Shown here: piece after piece, positions 11,401 to 22,630 of the stretch
Layout of the letters: every line of letters begins with the position of its first letter
Position numbering within the stretch: position 1 is the stretch's first letter
Origin: Gymnopilus junonius
Lineage: Eukaryota; Basidiomycota; Agaricomycetes; Agaricales; Galerinaceae
Reading direction: 5' to 3'
Assembly (NCBI GenBank): GCA_015501075.1
Contig: JADNYJ010000033.1
Span: 62,001 to 126,000, forward strand
Length of the DNA: 64,000 nucleotides
Translations under genes and position numbers: made by a program
The notes under the pieces: generated by a model
Told to the model about the DNA's origin: nothing
Database searches by the model: none
The model's input: only the letters and a program-made list of their open reading frames with translations

Positions 11401-12564
11401 CTGACGACCTCTTCCCTTTCAAGTATATCATGGCATCGTTGATCATAGGATGTTTCCTGTTTTCTATGGGAAATAAGCCCCAGGCGTGCGTCACATCCTG
11501 CTACTCTATTTTTTACTTATTCTAATACATTTTCCTCCAGAGCAGAATGGAAGTACAAGATGACTACAATAGTTCTGGGTGTCCTCATGCTTTATATGAT
11601 CATTGCTTCCATCGTCTGTGCAGTTCAAGCTGCCAGGCAGGGAGGAGCAGCAAATTCTGTCATGCTATTTAGCGTCTTGGTTACCTATGGATGTGAGTTA
11701 TTCTTCGCAGAATCATCTATCGCCTTAACTTGTTGATAACATACTCTAAATGTAGTATACGCTTGCAGCAGTTTACTCGCATTTGATCCTTGGCATATGT
11801 TCACAAGTTTCTTGCCGTACATGCTTCTTTCGCCTATGTACATTTATGTGCTGAATATGTATGTTTTGATCCTTTTTTCATGTCCTTCGCTGATGAACCT
11901 GCTCGTAACAGCTATGCTTTCTCGAACCTTGATGACGTTGGTCTTTTTATTCTATTAACTATGCGACATAAACTCACCTAGTCCACGGCATCCAGATCTC
12001 ATGGGGTACAAAGCAAGATTCAGTACCCGACTCTGACCTCGGCGCCGTTGTACAAGACAGCCATTCCCATGTCGACGTTGAGATGCTCACGGAAGTTGCG
12101 GACATCAACAGCATATACGAAGACTCTCTAGCCAACCTGCGAGATCGAGTACCCGTTGGCAATGGCAAAGGGAAAGGTACACTGAGCATAGCAGAGAGAG
12201 AGCACGCCGCCAAGGATTACTACGCGAACGTCAGGACGAACGTCTTACTGACCTGGGTGTTGTCTAATGTGCGATTCTTTCTTGAGCTCTGCTTGAACTC
12301 GAACTGATGACCGGTATATTTATTAGGGCCTGCTGCTGGTTGCTATCCTAACAGGCATGAAAGATATGAATGCTTTTGGAGAGGACGTTGGGATCACGAA
12401 AGTCAAGGGGTACATGATATTCATTTTATCGTTTACTGCAATAACAAACGCTGTAGTGAGTGTTCCTTTTTCTTTCTTCAATGATGTTCTTTCTTTCTGA
12501 CACGTCTCGGCAGAGGTTTTGTGGGTCTACGCTGTATCTTTTGACTAGACTAATTACTGGATAA
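8471..12564 (+). CDS. Chitin synthase (division 1, class I-III type)
   Basis: The gene encodes a processive plasma-membrane glycosyltransferase that polymerises UDP-GlcNAc into cell-wall chitin. It has many introns, and the protein is about 900 residues. Exon 1 (from 8471) encodes a Pro/Ser/Tyr-rich disordered tail and then the chitin synthase N-terminal domain with [19 protein letters not shown]. The catalytic core follows: TMYNEDEVLF (joined by splicing), [44 protein letters not shown], the acidic LAEDR segment and [12 protein letters not shown] (the QRRRW processivity motif). At least five hydrophobic segments follow, and the protein ends [13 protein letters not shown] at 12562-12564. The start is set by the first ATG of the open frame. 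Division 1 is supported by the [12 protein letters not shown] and LLDVGTRP contexts and the lack of a myosin domain. I cannot decide the exact class. Confidence 0.93.
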
Positions 12565-12746
12565 CTATTGGATGTATCATATCTCCTTGTAATGTATTCT
12601 GTATGTATTGGACTCGAGTCATCACGTGTCATTCATCTTTACTGTCAAGTTAATGAAGATAACCGAGCGGAACCGGCGCGTTCTCTGACTTATAACCTCT
12701 TCAAAGGTCTTACTACTAACCAATTCTTTGACACCCTGCAACTAGC

Positions 12747-14224
12747 ATGGCAGCCGTTTCTGATATTCCTGTGCTCTCCTTCCCTGCAATCTTGAGAAAC
12801 CCAGGGCTTACGGACCGATACGCTCACCTCCGTGAATCCGCCGCTGGCCATGCACCTAACCAGCAGAGCAAAACAACGTTCAGAAAGAAGCATAAATATG
12901 ATAACGAAGGGAAGCGATGGATCCGAAGAAAAGATAATGGTTTGAAGCGCCCTGCTCATTGTCGCCTTGCTCTTATCTTATCTTCTTCCTAGCTCGTTTC
13001 GTGGGCAATCCCCACATCGTGCTTGCGTCTAAGCGAGATTATATTCTGCAGACGCCTCATGCGCAGTCCACATTTCCCGAACCCTTACCTGCCTACCTTC
13101 CGCGCACAGTGAAGCTTCCCACTGCCCCATGTATTCCTGGTACCGACCCCAATTCAGCTAATGCCGGCCGCTTCTCGCTCAGTCTCAAGGGAATGCGACG
13201 AGACCTGCGTAAAGCGGGAGGTAGAGCTGAGGCGCTCGTAAAAGACGTCGAGTCCGAGATGGTCCAGTGGTTGGGTGTCGGAGGAACAGTCCTTTTTCCT
13301 AATGGCGGTCACGCTGGGCTCGAAGCTGTCGGGACGCCGGTCGGAACAACTGGTTCTATCTTTGAGGTTTCCAGGACTCCTCTCCAATTGATTTGGCGCA
13401 TCACGGACGACGCTTTTGCGAGATTTGTAGTCCACTGCTGTGCTCGTTATCATGAAATTGTCAGCTTCAGTAAGTTGTAAATATTCTAAATTTTATCTCT
13501 ACCAATGTTCACCCCTTCATTAGGCAAAGGAAACGATGAACATCGTCTGACCTACCTCCTCCGCCCTAATGTGACACGACCGGACCGCATAGCACAAGCT
13601 ACGCTGGAAACACCGCCAGTGACAGATATAGATTATTCTTCCAATCCAGAAACGGAGGATTACATTGATTCTGATTTCGTTTCTGATAGAGACATGGAAT
13701 CGGACGCAGAGCTGGATGGCAGGCATGGCAGCCTTGCAAGAATAGATGAATCACCTGCCTCTGTCATGGCCCCCCTACCACCATTAGACGAAGATGTCTG
13801 GTCTCACCTAGGGGACGAAGGAACGGGAGGAGAGTCTGAGGCTGATGAATTTGACTCGGGTTCAGAATTTGGCACCGGTCTCGAAGCAAGCGTTGACATT
13901 CTCCAACCGCGGCTAGAAGCACTTTCGCTTCAGTCTTCCCCACCAGCTGCTTCAATTCTTGAGTCACAGACACTTCCTACAGGCTCTCCATTTGAAGTCC
14001 ACTCAGACCCTGATGCGACAGTGACAGAAATTCGGCCTCATCGCTTGATTGGCAGTTCTTCTCCTCGACGCCGTGATTGGACATCATCTGCTCGCTCACC
14101 CTCTTCTCCTTCACGATCGCCTGTGCGAACACGACCCTCCCGACGTCGACTTGCTGGGAAGAAACGGACAATAGTTGTCGGGGTTCAGGGCAAAAAGACC
14201 TTTTATGAGTATCTATTCATGTAA
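12747..14224 (+). CDS. R3H-associated N-terminal domain protein
   Basis: Three exons (12747-12939, 12993-13469, 13524-14224) give 456 residues. The N-terminal region contains RKKHKYDNEGKRWIRRKDN, which splices straight into ARFVGNPHIV. Together these are typical of the R3H-associated N-terminal domain found in uncharacterised fungal proteins. The middle holds a region around PRTVKLPTAP and a Gly-rich stretch. The second half is acidic and disordered (many Asp, Glu and Ser), followed by an Arg/Ser-rich basic patch (SPSSPSRSPVRTRPSRRR) that resembles an RNA-binding or nuclear-localisation tail. I saw no R3H motif itself. The gene starts 182 bases after the chitin synthase stop and is convergent with the F-box gene, with 125 bases between the stops. 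A role in RNA binding is only inferred. Confidence 0.75.
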
Positions 14225-14349
14225 CGTAGTAGTATCATGTTCAAGTGTAAGATTAGTGAGTATTCAGTAATATTGCCATCAGATAGTGTCTTGGTACCAC
14301 ATATTTTGAATGGAACAGCATTTCATTCATCGCTGCCAGCCTGAGGTCA

Positions 14350-16101
14350 CTAATATTCATCAAATAATGAGGTGTCCGTTTCTAGAGCGTCCATTTCAGG
14401 CTCGAAGTCAGTGATTGAATTAATGAGGTCTGAGCCGCTTTCCGAATCTGCTGAACTTGAGTCAGTGTCCGAATCGTTACGCTCGTCGCCGGCCCCATTC
14501 TCGCTCTCATCCTCCGAACTTTCGAATGAGCTTTCACCCTCAGTACTATGTTCATCTTCCTGCATATCGTCTTCGTCACTGTATATGCCTCCTTCGTAGG
14601 GTTTCGATCCTACTGCAGCTACCCAGTCAGGCTGGACAAAGTGAACTTGTTCGTAGTCATGTCGCATTTCGAAATCCAAAAACTGGAACGAAAATGTGTC
14701 TTCCGCAGTTCGGACGAGACCTGGTGGGATGAGCAATGGGAGGTTGTAAGGCAAGGCATCCGTGTGTTGCAAGAATCGAACTGCCTGGAGAGCTGGGAAG
14801 TTAGCGCGAGGTAGTTTGTGACCGAGGTCGCGTTTCGATGCAGTAAGCGGTTCATCGTTGAACCATATATCTATCCATTTGATCTTCTTGTGCGTCAAAG
14901 AGCTGAAATCACCAATGATATTAGGATGAACGACGAAGTGTTCGATTGCTGGACATAGGTCCAAAAGGGACTGAGCTCCTATGTAGTTACCTTTCAACAT
15001 CCGAGTTTGAATTTGCAAGAATCGGACCGCAGACCCATATTCTTTACAAAACAGACTTAAACATCCCGTAGAAACATCATCACTCCAAGATTCCGAACGC
15101 AAGCCAAATGTTAGTTGTATGATCGATGGGATTTCTAGCCAACGACCAACTGCGAGTGAACTGAGATTTCCTGCCGACGCGTGGCTAACCCAAATTGTTA
15201 GGTCCCTAAGATGAAGGAGGTGGCATCTGGGTAAATCAGAAATGCTGGGGATAACACTGGCGGAGATGTGAAATGAAAGGGAAACGAGATAAGGTGACAA
15301 TAGTATCAGCAAAGGTCCAATGATGTCAATTGGATTGTCATGACTTAGGACAAGGCTGGTGATGTTAGAGGCATTTCCTAGGGCAGTTGGCAGGAGTTTG
15401 GGAGGGGGAGGACATTGGGATAGAAAGGAGCATGATGAAATTCGAGGACAGGTGGCGAATAGCAGCTGCAGTTGTCGTGCAAAGTGTTCTTCGTACCACA
15501 AAGGAATGAAGCAATGGATTTCCACTCTCCTTATTAGGCGCCTCAGCTTCAGAGAGTCATCCTTCAGAACGCTGAGGAGGTTGGATAGTTCATATACTCG
15601 TAGAATAACAACGTCCTCCCAAAGAAAGGGGAGGGCGACGTCGTGCCAGGCACGACAGACTTCCACAATGGATTTCTTCTGCTGTTGAACCTGGACCCAT
15701 ATCGGATTAAGACATAGTGATGCGGAAGAGTCGATTATGAAGTAAGGCGGTATCGTTCTTTCAAATATCATGTGCAGTATCTCGGGTGGAGGTTGAGAAA
15801 AGGGTTTGCGCAGATAAGATATCTTATGTAGAATTTCATCATAAGCATTTATTTTCTCTTGCATTTCTTCCTAGAAAAGAGCCATCAGCTATTTCCCACT
15901 CAAATTGAAATTTGATGCGAATGCCACTGGTGCCACCTGTGAATCGAGTATTTCTTCTGCTAAATCTTCGTTTTCCTTCCTGAGAGCTTTGTTTTCGCGC
16001 TCGAGACGTCTGACTTCATCATGCAACCAGGATTCCGGACCGTCCATTGCTGGATTGGCTAAGACGACGAATTGGTTGGAAACTGAGGATTCAGCCATCA
16101 T
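14350..16101 (-). CDS. F-box-like protein with N-terminal coiled coil
   Basis: Two exons (16101-15937 and 15870-14350) encode 561 residues. Exon 1 ends in a charged coiled coil (LERENKALRKENEDLAEEIL) that continues into exon 2 as EEMQEKINAYDEILHKI, then RKPFSQPPPEILHMIFE, the F-box-like helix typical of agaricomycete F-box proteins. A VCRAWHDVALPFLWEDV segment follows, then a leucine-rich body and a very acidic Asp/Glu/Ser tail. The donor is GTGGCA, less common but supported by the heptad continuity. The family recruits substrates to SCF ubiquitin ligases and is hugely expanded in mushrooms; no substrate can be named. I start at the Met-Met pair at 16101, because the further upstream frame begins with a non-ATG codon. 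Confidence 0.82.
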
Positions 16102-16218
16102 GACGATTTGATCATGATGGATCGTGTCAAAGCTGCTGACCAAGCACACAATGCTGTAAAAGCAAAATATTTCCTAAAGCGGAATCTTTTCTGGGTTATT
16201 AAGGCTTGAGCAAGAAAA

Positions 16219-16292
16219 TGAGTTGACCCAGGCTCGAACTGAGGACCTTCTGTGTGTTAGACAGATGCGATAACCAACTACGCCATCGACCC
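16219..16292 (-). tRNA. tRNA-Val (anticodon AAC), copy 1
   Basis: The minus strand folds into a 74-nt cloverleaf. The acceptor stem is GGGTCGA with TCAACTC, and the anticodon stem TCTGT/ACAGA closes the 7-nt loop CTAACAC, giving anticodon AAC (valine, GUU codons). The T arm is CTCAG-TTCGAGC-CTGGG, which includes a standard B box. No intron. A TTTT tract right after the 3' end fits Pol III termination. The acceptor stem has a C-A mismatch (C5 with A68) that the second copy at 24049 does not have. Confidence 0.92.
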
Positions 16293-16883
16293 CATGCGTT
16301 GCGATGCTAAGACTTACAAACATTGCCACGCGGATAACCCAAAATTAAATAGTCAACTTCGAGCTACAATTCCCCCCTCAAAAAAAGAGATTAGAAATTA
16401 AAATACACGCGACCTTTTCGGAGTAAAGAATACAACAATGGATGCTACAAATGTGGGGAGGTAAAGAAATGTGGGTATACCATGAACTCTCCAGACTACC
16501 GAATGATAATAAGTAGTTCATACATTTCAATTATAATGCCAATTAGTATGTATACGGTGAGCTAGGATTTGTTAAAGTCCGTCAGTTTGTGATCTATCCT
16601 CCCATCGGATCACCCAGAACCTGGAACCTGTAGAAGGTACAAACTGGGAGGAATCATTAACATCGAATATGGATGCCAGGTGAGTAACAATCGCGACCTG
16701 GGATGTGTGGTGTTGGAGGCGTCGAAGTTAGAGGACTACGAGCAACTTTCATTCCCGGGTATTGTGTAAGGTGTTCTAATCGCTCGGATGGATCGTAGCC
16801 GGAAAGAACGGGACTCCGAGTACTGTCCCGGTTCCACAACCCAGGTGGTTAGAAGGGCACTTGTCCCGAGCTGCCAAAGGAGA
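16293..16883. other. Intergenic region between tRNA-Val and kinase-like gene
   Basis: About 590 bases, AT-rich on the left. It holds the 5' flank of the minus-strand tRNA and the 3' flank of the kinase-like gene. No coding signal seen. Confidence 0.45.
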
Positions 16884-18233
16884 CTAAGGTTCCATTGGTT
16901 CCGCCATCATATCTGCCTTGCTCAATCTTCGACGACCACAGTCCCATTTACGCAGGTACTCCGATGCTCGCTCCTTGAAAAGCTCGCAGCCTTCATATAA
17001 GTCTGCTGGAAGTTTATCTTTCCGCTGATCCCAAGGTTTTACATCCACAGATTCACAACGATCAAGACAAACTATAATCATGCCGAAGCTATATGCGTCC
17101 GCCAAAAGGGGGTCCTGGCATTCTCCTCTAAGAATTTCAGGTGCAGAGAATGGTCGTGTCCCGGGATGGATCTGCTCATACTTGACTATAGGTACCTTCG
17201 GTGTCGAAGATGCATGCCTACGGGCAATATATGGAAACGGATCCACAGGCTCATCATCTGGTGACTTGAAGGTAGAATCGGCTGAGACTGAGCGGCCAAA
17301 ATCAAGAAGTATGATGGTATTCGTCCTCTCCGTGACTTGAATGTTCAATAGAGACAAATCGCCGTGGCTCAGCCTGTACGAATGCAGATGGCTGAGACCG
17401 TCTAGCAGCTGATTGTGGTAATCGATTTTCTGCTTGGTTGTCAACTTCGGCCTCTCTGAGATCACATCATACAACGTCCTGCCATCGATGTACGCTAGTA
17501 CCATGCCTACATTTTCTAGAGAACCGAGGAATGCACAGATGTTCCTGTGGCGTGCTAGGGTGGTATACACGCGAAGCTCCGCAAGGAATTGGACAGTGAC
17601 ATCGGAGGCGTTGGACTGCATCTCACCGTTGATCTCGAGCTGGATGACATCTGGCTTTTTGACTACGCATTTGAACAGCTCCGAAGCCGAGCCATGAGCA
17701 AAGGGCTGGAGGCTGGCTGTAGGATTTGGAGGAGCTGAGTAGGCTGTGGGTGTAGGGAACGAAAATATGGATGTAGGATGGCGTGGAGGGTTGTAGATTG
17801 GTGAAGGTGGAGGAGAATCGCTTCGTTTATGGTCCCAGGTATGGTGTATATTTTCTTCAACACCATGATTGTAGTGGCTGTACGCACTTGCTGATTCAAC
17901 AGCAGTTTCTTCTGAGGAAGAAAAGGAGTTAACAGAATAAGGTTGTTGTGCTTCCTCTTCCTCATCCATTTCAACTGCGGAATCGGGGTATCGATTTCAG
18001 TGTCAGAGAACAGGAAACAAGAGGCAAAGAGCAAATAATTGCATACCCATCCACCAGTTCTTCTTTGAAGTCAGAGTAACCCGTTTTACATGCATGGCTT
18101 TTGGAGGTCGAGGAACTTGCAGTGTTGGAGTGTGTAAGGGCCGCGGCGGCGGTGTCATGGAATCTGCGGCTCCATCTATAGACTGCGAGCCTGTAAAGCT
18201 TCGCGTATATGCAGGCCTTTGACTTTGCTGCAT
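16884..18233 (-). CDS. Protein kinase-like domain protein, possibly inactive
   Basis: Two exons (18233-18047 and 17974-16884) give 425 residues. The N-terminal third is disordered, acidic and Pro/Ser/Tyr-rich. The kinase-like part starts near HGSASELFKC. It retains RHRNICAFLGSLE, MVLAYIDGRTLYD, the catalytic-loop equivalent LSHGDLSLLNI (HGD in place of HRD, Asp and Asn kept), and LLDFGRS for DFG. The APE equivalent is SAPEILRG and the helix F Asp lies in ADAYSFGM. The beta-3 strand reads VIQLEI where VAxK is expected, so the ATP-binding lysine may be missing or displaced. Splicing phase shows that the N-terminus is MQQSQRPAYTRSF, not the longer overlapping frame. It resembles the tyrosine-kinase-like kinases expanded in agaricomycetes. 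The function is unknown. Confidence 0.75.
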
Positions 18234-18822
18234 GTTTTCGGGGGCGATCCACGAAACACAGAAAGGTGAGGAGTCGATACAAAGGGATATGCAGAGAGGT
18301 ATGTAATTGCCATTTAGGGGCAGCGTCGCGACTCGCGTATAGGCCCAATTTCATTTTGATTGAGAGGCGTCAGTTATGTTACTTCTCGGATCATTTCAAT
18401 GCCACAATCGACTAGGCTCGCGGTAGTGGTCGCGATGAAAGGATCGCTTTTGTTGTCTGTTTCAGCTCAAAATCAAACCAACGAGAACGAGAACCTCAGC
18501 ATCAGCCCGTAAATCATCTTTTGTCAATATTTTTTGCGGGGTCTCGCTGTTGGCCCTTACAACAATTACTTAGATCAATTATAATACTATGAACAATGGG
18601 CGAGACATAGTGTCTATGTCGGAGTAGTGATCGATCTAGTGTAGAGAATGGCAATGTCAATCTGTCTGACGACGAAAATTGAAAGAGTCTTCGAGCCTTA
18701 GCAGTCCATGTACGTAATATATCGAAGGTCCATGCAAAGAAAAGTCAGCGTCAATCAATTCATAAAACAAACGTGAGAAGGTGTATGGCCTTAAGTGAAC
18801 AGGGTCAATGCTTGCAACCCTG
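18234..18822. other. Intergenic region
   Basis: About 590 bases between the kinase-like gene start and the glyoxal oxidase stop, both on the minus strand. It contains the kinase promoter; nothing else is recognised. Confidence 0.5.
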
Positions 18823-21361
18823 CTACTTGAAGAGAAGCACCAGAAACAAGATGGATGCTAAGGTGAAACATTCCCTCACGGTAAGGTGGGATGAGTGTAC
18901 CGCAGAACTTTTCAACTGCGACGACGAGGAATTGGTGCTCGGTGCTTCCACAATACTTGATGCAGGTAGCTCAACAGCTGGAAGTGTTGGTTGCTGTCCA
19001 AGCTGGCCAGAACCAAGCATAACCTGAACGCCTATAGAAGGCACGCCATTTACGACAACAAAGACGTAGGCTGGCCCAGGAGCAATGATGGCAGGGTTTG
19101 GAGGGAGCTGCGAGACATGTAGTGTCGCAGTGTTATTCACCTGATATGCTGTATACGATGCTGCAAGCTCGACATAACGTTGACCCATATTCTGAAACGA
19201 GTCTTTTTACTTTGTTTGCGTCTACAAGAAATGAAAACCACTAACCATAGCATGAGTAGAGAATCCCGTGCGGATGATTACCACTTTGGCCGCCTTGACA
19301 TTCTGCACATCGCCGAGAAGGTCGTCTGAGTTCAAAGAGATATCAAAAGACGGTCCACCGTATGAAAGCTGGGAAACGATTCCCTGTGGCTGTGGGCGCC
19401 TCTCGTTGTAGTATAGAGGGTAGAAAATCTCCGTACGGTACTCAGTGGGATACTTTACGTTCGGTCCTACCGTGTAATCGGGATTGGGATTTGACCCAGA
19501 GACAAGGACAGATCCTAAACAAGAGATCAACGTCAAAAACAATGCGACACACGGACTTCATTTACGCACCGTCAGGAAGTAATGTGACGGAGGAGTGGTA
19601 CATTCGAGGCACTGTGCTCGATTGCAAGCCCTCCGTAGACCATCTGTCACCTTGCGCAGCATTAGGGTTGTAAAAAGCAGGTTGTAAGACAGGGTCGTCC
19701 GAATATGAATTGCCAATCGCCCAAGACTGAGTTCCATACCCGGCGGTACCTGGAAGAAATCGTTAGGCATATTCGACGGTGATATGCATTCAGCAGTTTT
19801 TTTATTACCGAGTCCAGCTCCATTCAAACATAAAATTGTACCGTCCGGCAAAGCAATAAGGTTTGCCATCGAGCGTGCATTGGGCAATGCCTCTTCCTGT
19901 ACATATGTACCTGAAACATCTGGAGTCAGCTTGACGCAAGATGACGATGCGGGGAAGGTTGGTATAATGAATTGCGGTGACGTCCATCTGATAAAACACA
20001 CATAATTATGACTAGTTAGAGAAAGTCGGGGTGGTGTGAGTAGAAACCTATACATACTGGTTACTCTGTACGTTTGAGCCCCCACAGAAGAGAATGGTCG
20101 CGGTATAATTGTTGGCAGGGGTGAGTGGGAGCATGATCGTCCCTGCACTTGCAGGGTACACTCGGACGGCATCCGGAATGTTGTCCAGTGGAGTCTCTTC
20201 ACTCGTTTCGTAATCCAGCAAGGACGTCGCCCAATTAGACTGAATAAGCAGCTTCCCGGAAGGAAGAAGCCAGGTCAGAGGGAAAATATTGACAGGGAGT
20301 GTATTCTGTAGAATGGTAGAGAGTATCGGAGCCCCTCTGGGTGGAAAGAACTCATATGTTGGGACATCTTGGCTTGCATCGTTGACATATCCCCCATTCC
20401 TACATCCACCTATCTAATCGCGGTCAACGGGAAATAACGCATACAGCAATAGAAAACCATTTACAATGATAACAGACCCATCCGGAAGAGTTTCACTAAT
20501 GCATTCGCTCAGGATTTGATTCATAATAAAGTCCAAGAAAAAAAGGAACTTACACAGTAGGATACCACCTTTGGTCGGTCTGGTCGGGCGAGAGAGCCCA
20601 CTCGCAATTCCCGTCATCACAGGGTAATAATAACCTGCAAAAATAGACGCTCAACTTTCCGTGTTCATCAAATCAAAGTCTAGACGTTGTCGATACCTAC
20701 CGTATCCTATGACCGTAGGATCAGCGACACGTGTAAGTCCTTCTAAGTATATGGTAAACGACTCACGATTGCCTTCCGTCGGGATCATCGTAAGGCCCTC
20801 CGCCTTCCTGACTAGCAGCTGGCTGGCCTCCAAAAGTCACAGCTTGATTACCTCCCACATTAACCCATGTTCCATTACCAAGCACATTCCCCCCCTAATG
20901 TACGTTAGAAATGCGCATGAGGGAGACCTCAGTCCTTACAGCACAAAACGTATTCGTTATTGCATCCATTGGTCGTTGTGCATTTGTCCCAAGGGTCCAG
21001 GCTGAATGCTATGAGTTTCTGCCACGTTGCATTTTATGTCGTCTCCTCATACCTGAAGCCCAGGCTGGGTGCCCATCAATTCTAGTCGGGTTGTTTTCAA
21101 CTTTATCGATGAAATAAACTGTGTTAGGGGTGCCTAGAAAAATCTGGTTAACTGGATTAAGCAAGTGTTGTAAGAAGAATAGGATCCAAAGCAAACCTGC
21201 TGGGCGCTGACAAGACTACTTCCAATAATCTCGAACCCTCCGACATTTCCTTGATTTGCAGGTTGGCCTGGGGTAGGCAGGGTAATAGCGGATTGACATT
21301 TTACAAAGACAAGGAAAACGGAGGAAAACAAGTGGAGAAGGAATAACCAAGCAGACCTCAT
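18823..21361 (-). CDS. Glyoxal oxidase-like copper radical oxidase, GPI-anchored
   Basis: Many small exons on the minus strand encode roughly 650 residues. The signal peptide (MRSAWLFLLHLFSSVFLVFVK) starts at 21361. The glyoxal oxidase N-terminal domain follows: FEIIGSSLVSAQ, NTVYFIDKVENNP, GHPAW, NTFCAGG (the Cys that crosslinks to Tyr), GNGTWVNVGGNQAV and PYDDPDG. Next come RWYPT, LPDGSVIIVNGC, FPLTWLLPSGKLLIQSNWA, ARSMANLIALPDG and the MYHS and THAM copper-ligand segments in the DUF1929 C-terminal domain. The protein ends in a Ser-rich linker and a hydrophobic tail (LASILFLVLLFK), a typical GPI-attachment signal. The family oxidises small aldehydes to acids and makes extracellular H2O2, which supports peroxidases during wood or litter decay. 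A wall-attached form may act on the fungus's own surface. Identity is strong; exon borders are not all verified. Confidence 0.9.
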
Positions 21362-22630
21362 GAAGAAATTGAATAGGGGAATGCGAACGATGAGGTAGGC
21401 TTGTAAACAGAAGTTTTTCTGGGGAAAGATATATTTCGGCATGCCCCCTCCAGACGATCAGTACGCACTTCTTTGAAAACCATCGATGCCGAAATGAAGC
21501 AGAAGGGATTACAGATACAGAACCCCGGGAGAGGGGGAAAGATTGCCGCAATTCGCGTTCAATACCCATCATCGATCGTTTTTAGAGAAAGACGGCAAGC
21601 GATGGGCTAATAATACCCTGACAGTGATATTCGGACAGGACCCTTGACTCTTGAGCATGTTGAGCTAGTCCTTGCAAATATGATCATATGAGATGATGAT
21701 GACTCGGAACAAGACAAATTCTCCTGTTCCAATCGCTGTTGAGTGTCCCCGAGCAGATTTTCCTACCTTCAGCGTACAGGTGGCAGGTAATGGAAAAATG
21801 AATTGACTGCATGTTGCATTGACTGGTGGGTTCCCAGTGCCCATGGGATGCCAAGTGTCCATATCATTTTCATGCCATATGGCATCCCTGATCGTGGCAA
21901 AGTGAGCTCACTCAAATCGTGTTGGTTCTGATCTGCAAGCAAATATGCAGGAATGCGATGTAACGCAGGTCTTTTATTGAAGTACTCAAGTTCGAATGTG
22001 GATGTCGTGCATTCCTCGTTTTGCAGAGCATGCGTTTGCCAGAAATTTACGGACTTCAAACAGCTCAGGGATAGGCACACGCAGACGACTCGGAAGCAAG
22101 TAAAGACAAAGAGCGTTGAACCATCAGAGTAACAACTACTTCGCTCTTACAGCTCTTAATGGAAACTGACAGTGAACAAGTCTGCTAAAAGAGACAGCAA
22201 CTTCGTTTCGTTAGCAGCACTATATATTTGCGGCACTAGCTCAAACGCACGACCAACGCACGACATTGACAGTGGTGGAACCTCTGAGTCTTCGCCACGC
22301 TTCTTTTCAAAAAACTCCTACATATTAGCGTATTTAAATTGGTCCCTGCTATTTGTATGCGTTGTTATATTTGGACGATTCTTCTAAGGAGGTTATAAGA
22401 TGATAGACTGTATTTCATCAGAAGTGGATAGATATGATGCGATGCTGTACTGTACTACGATATGTATGATGGAGGATGAGTTGCAATTGTTATTGCGTAC
22501 TAGGTGTATGTCAAAGAGAAGGGAGGACAGGAAGAAGAAAGATTCCAACTTAAAAGAAATAGAAAGGAAAGCGAACATGTTATTACATCAATGAATCGGA
22601 GGGCGGCTCGAATTCTCAAGACCTCGCATC
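21362..22630. other. Glyoxal oxidase upstream region
   Basis: About 1.27 kb between the glyoxal oxidase start and the TFIIA gene stop, both on the minus strand. I see only short ORFs without coding character, so it is probably a long promoter for the oxidase. Confidence 0.45.

Noticed and set aside
15889..16149. Extended F-box protein start upstream of the Met-Met pair
   Set aside because: The extension begins at a GTG codon, not ATG, and has no conserved character.
17971..18354. Longer alternative N-terminus for the kinase-like protein (MKLGLYASRDAAPK...)
   Set aside because: Joining this frame across the GTATGC intron gives an immediate stop; the MQQSQRP frame splices in phase.
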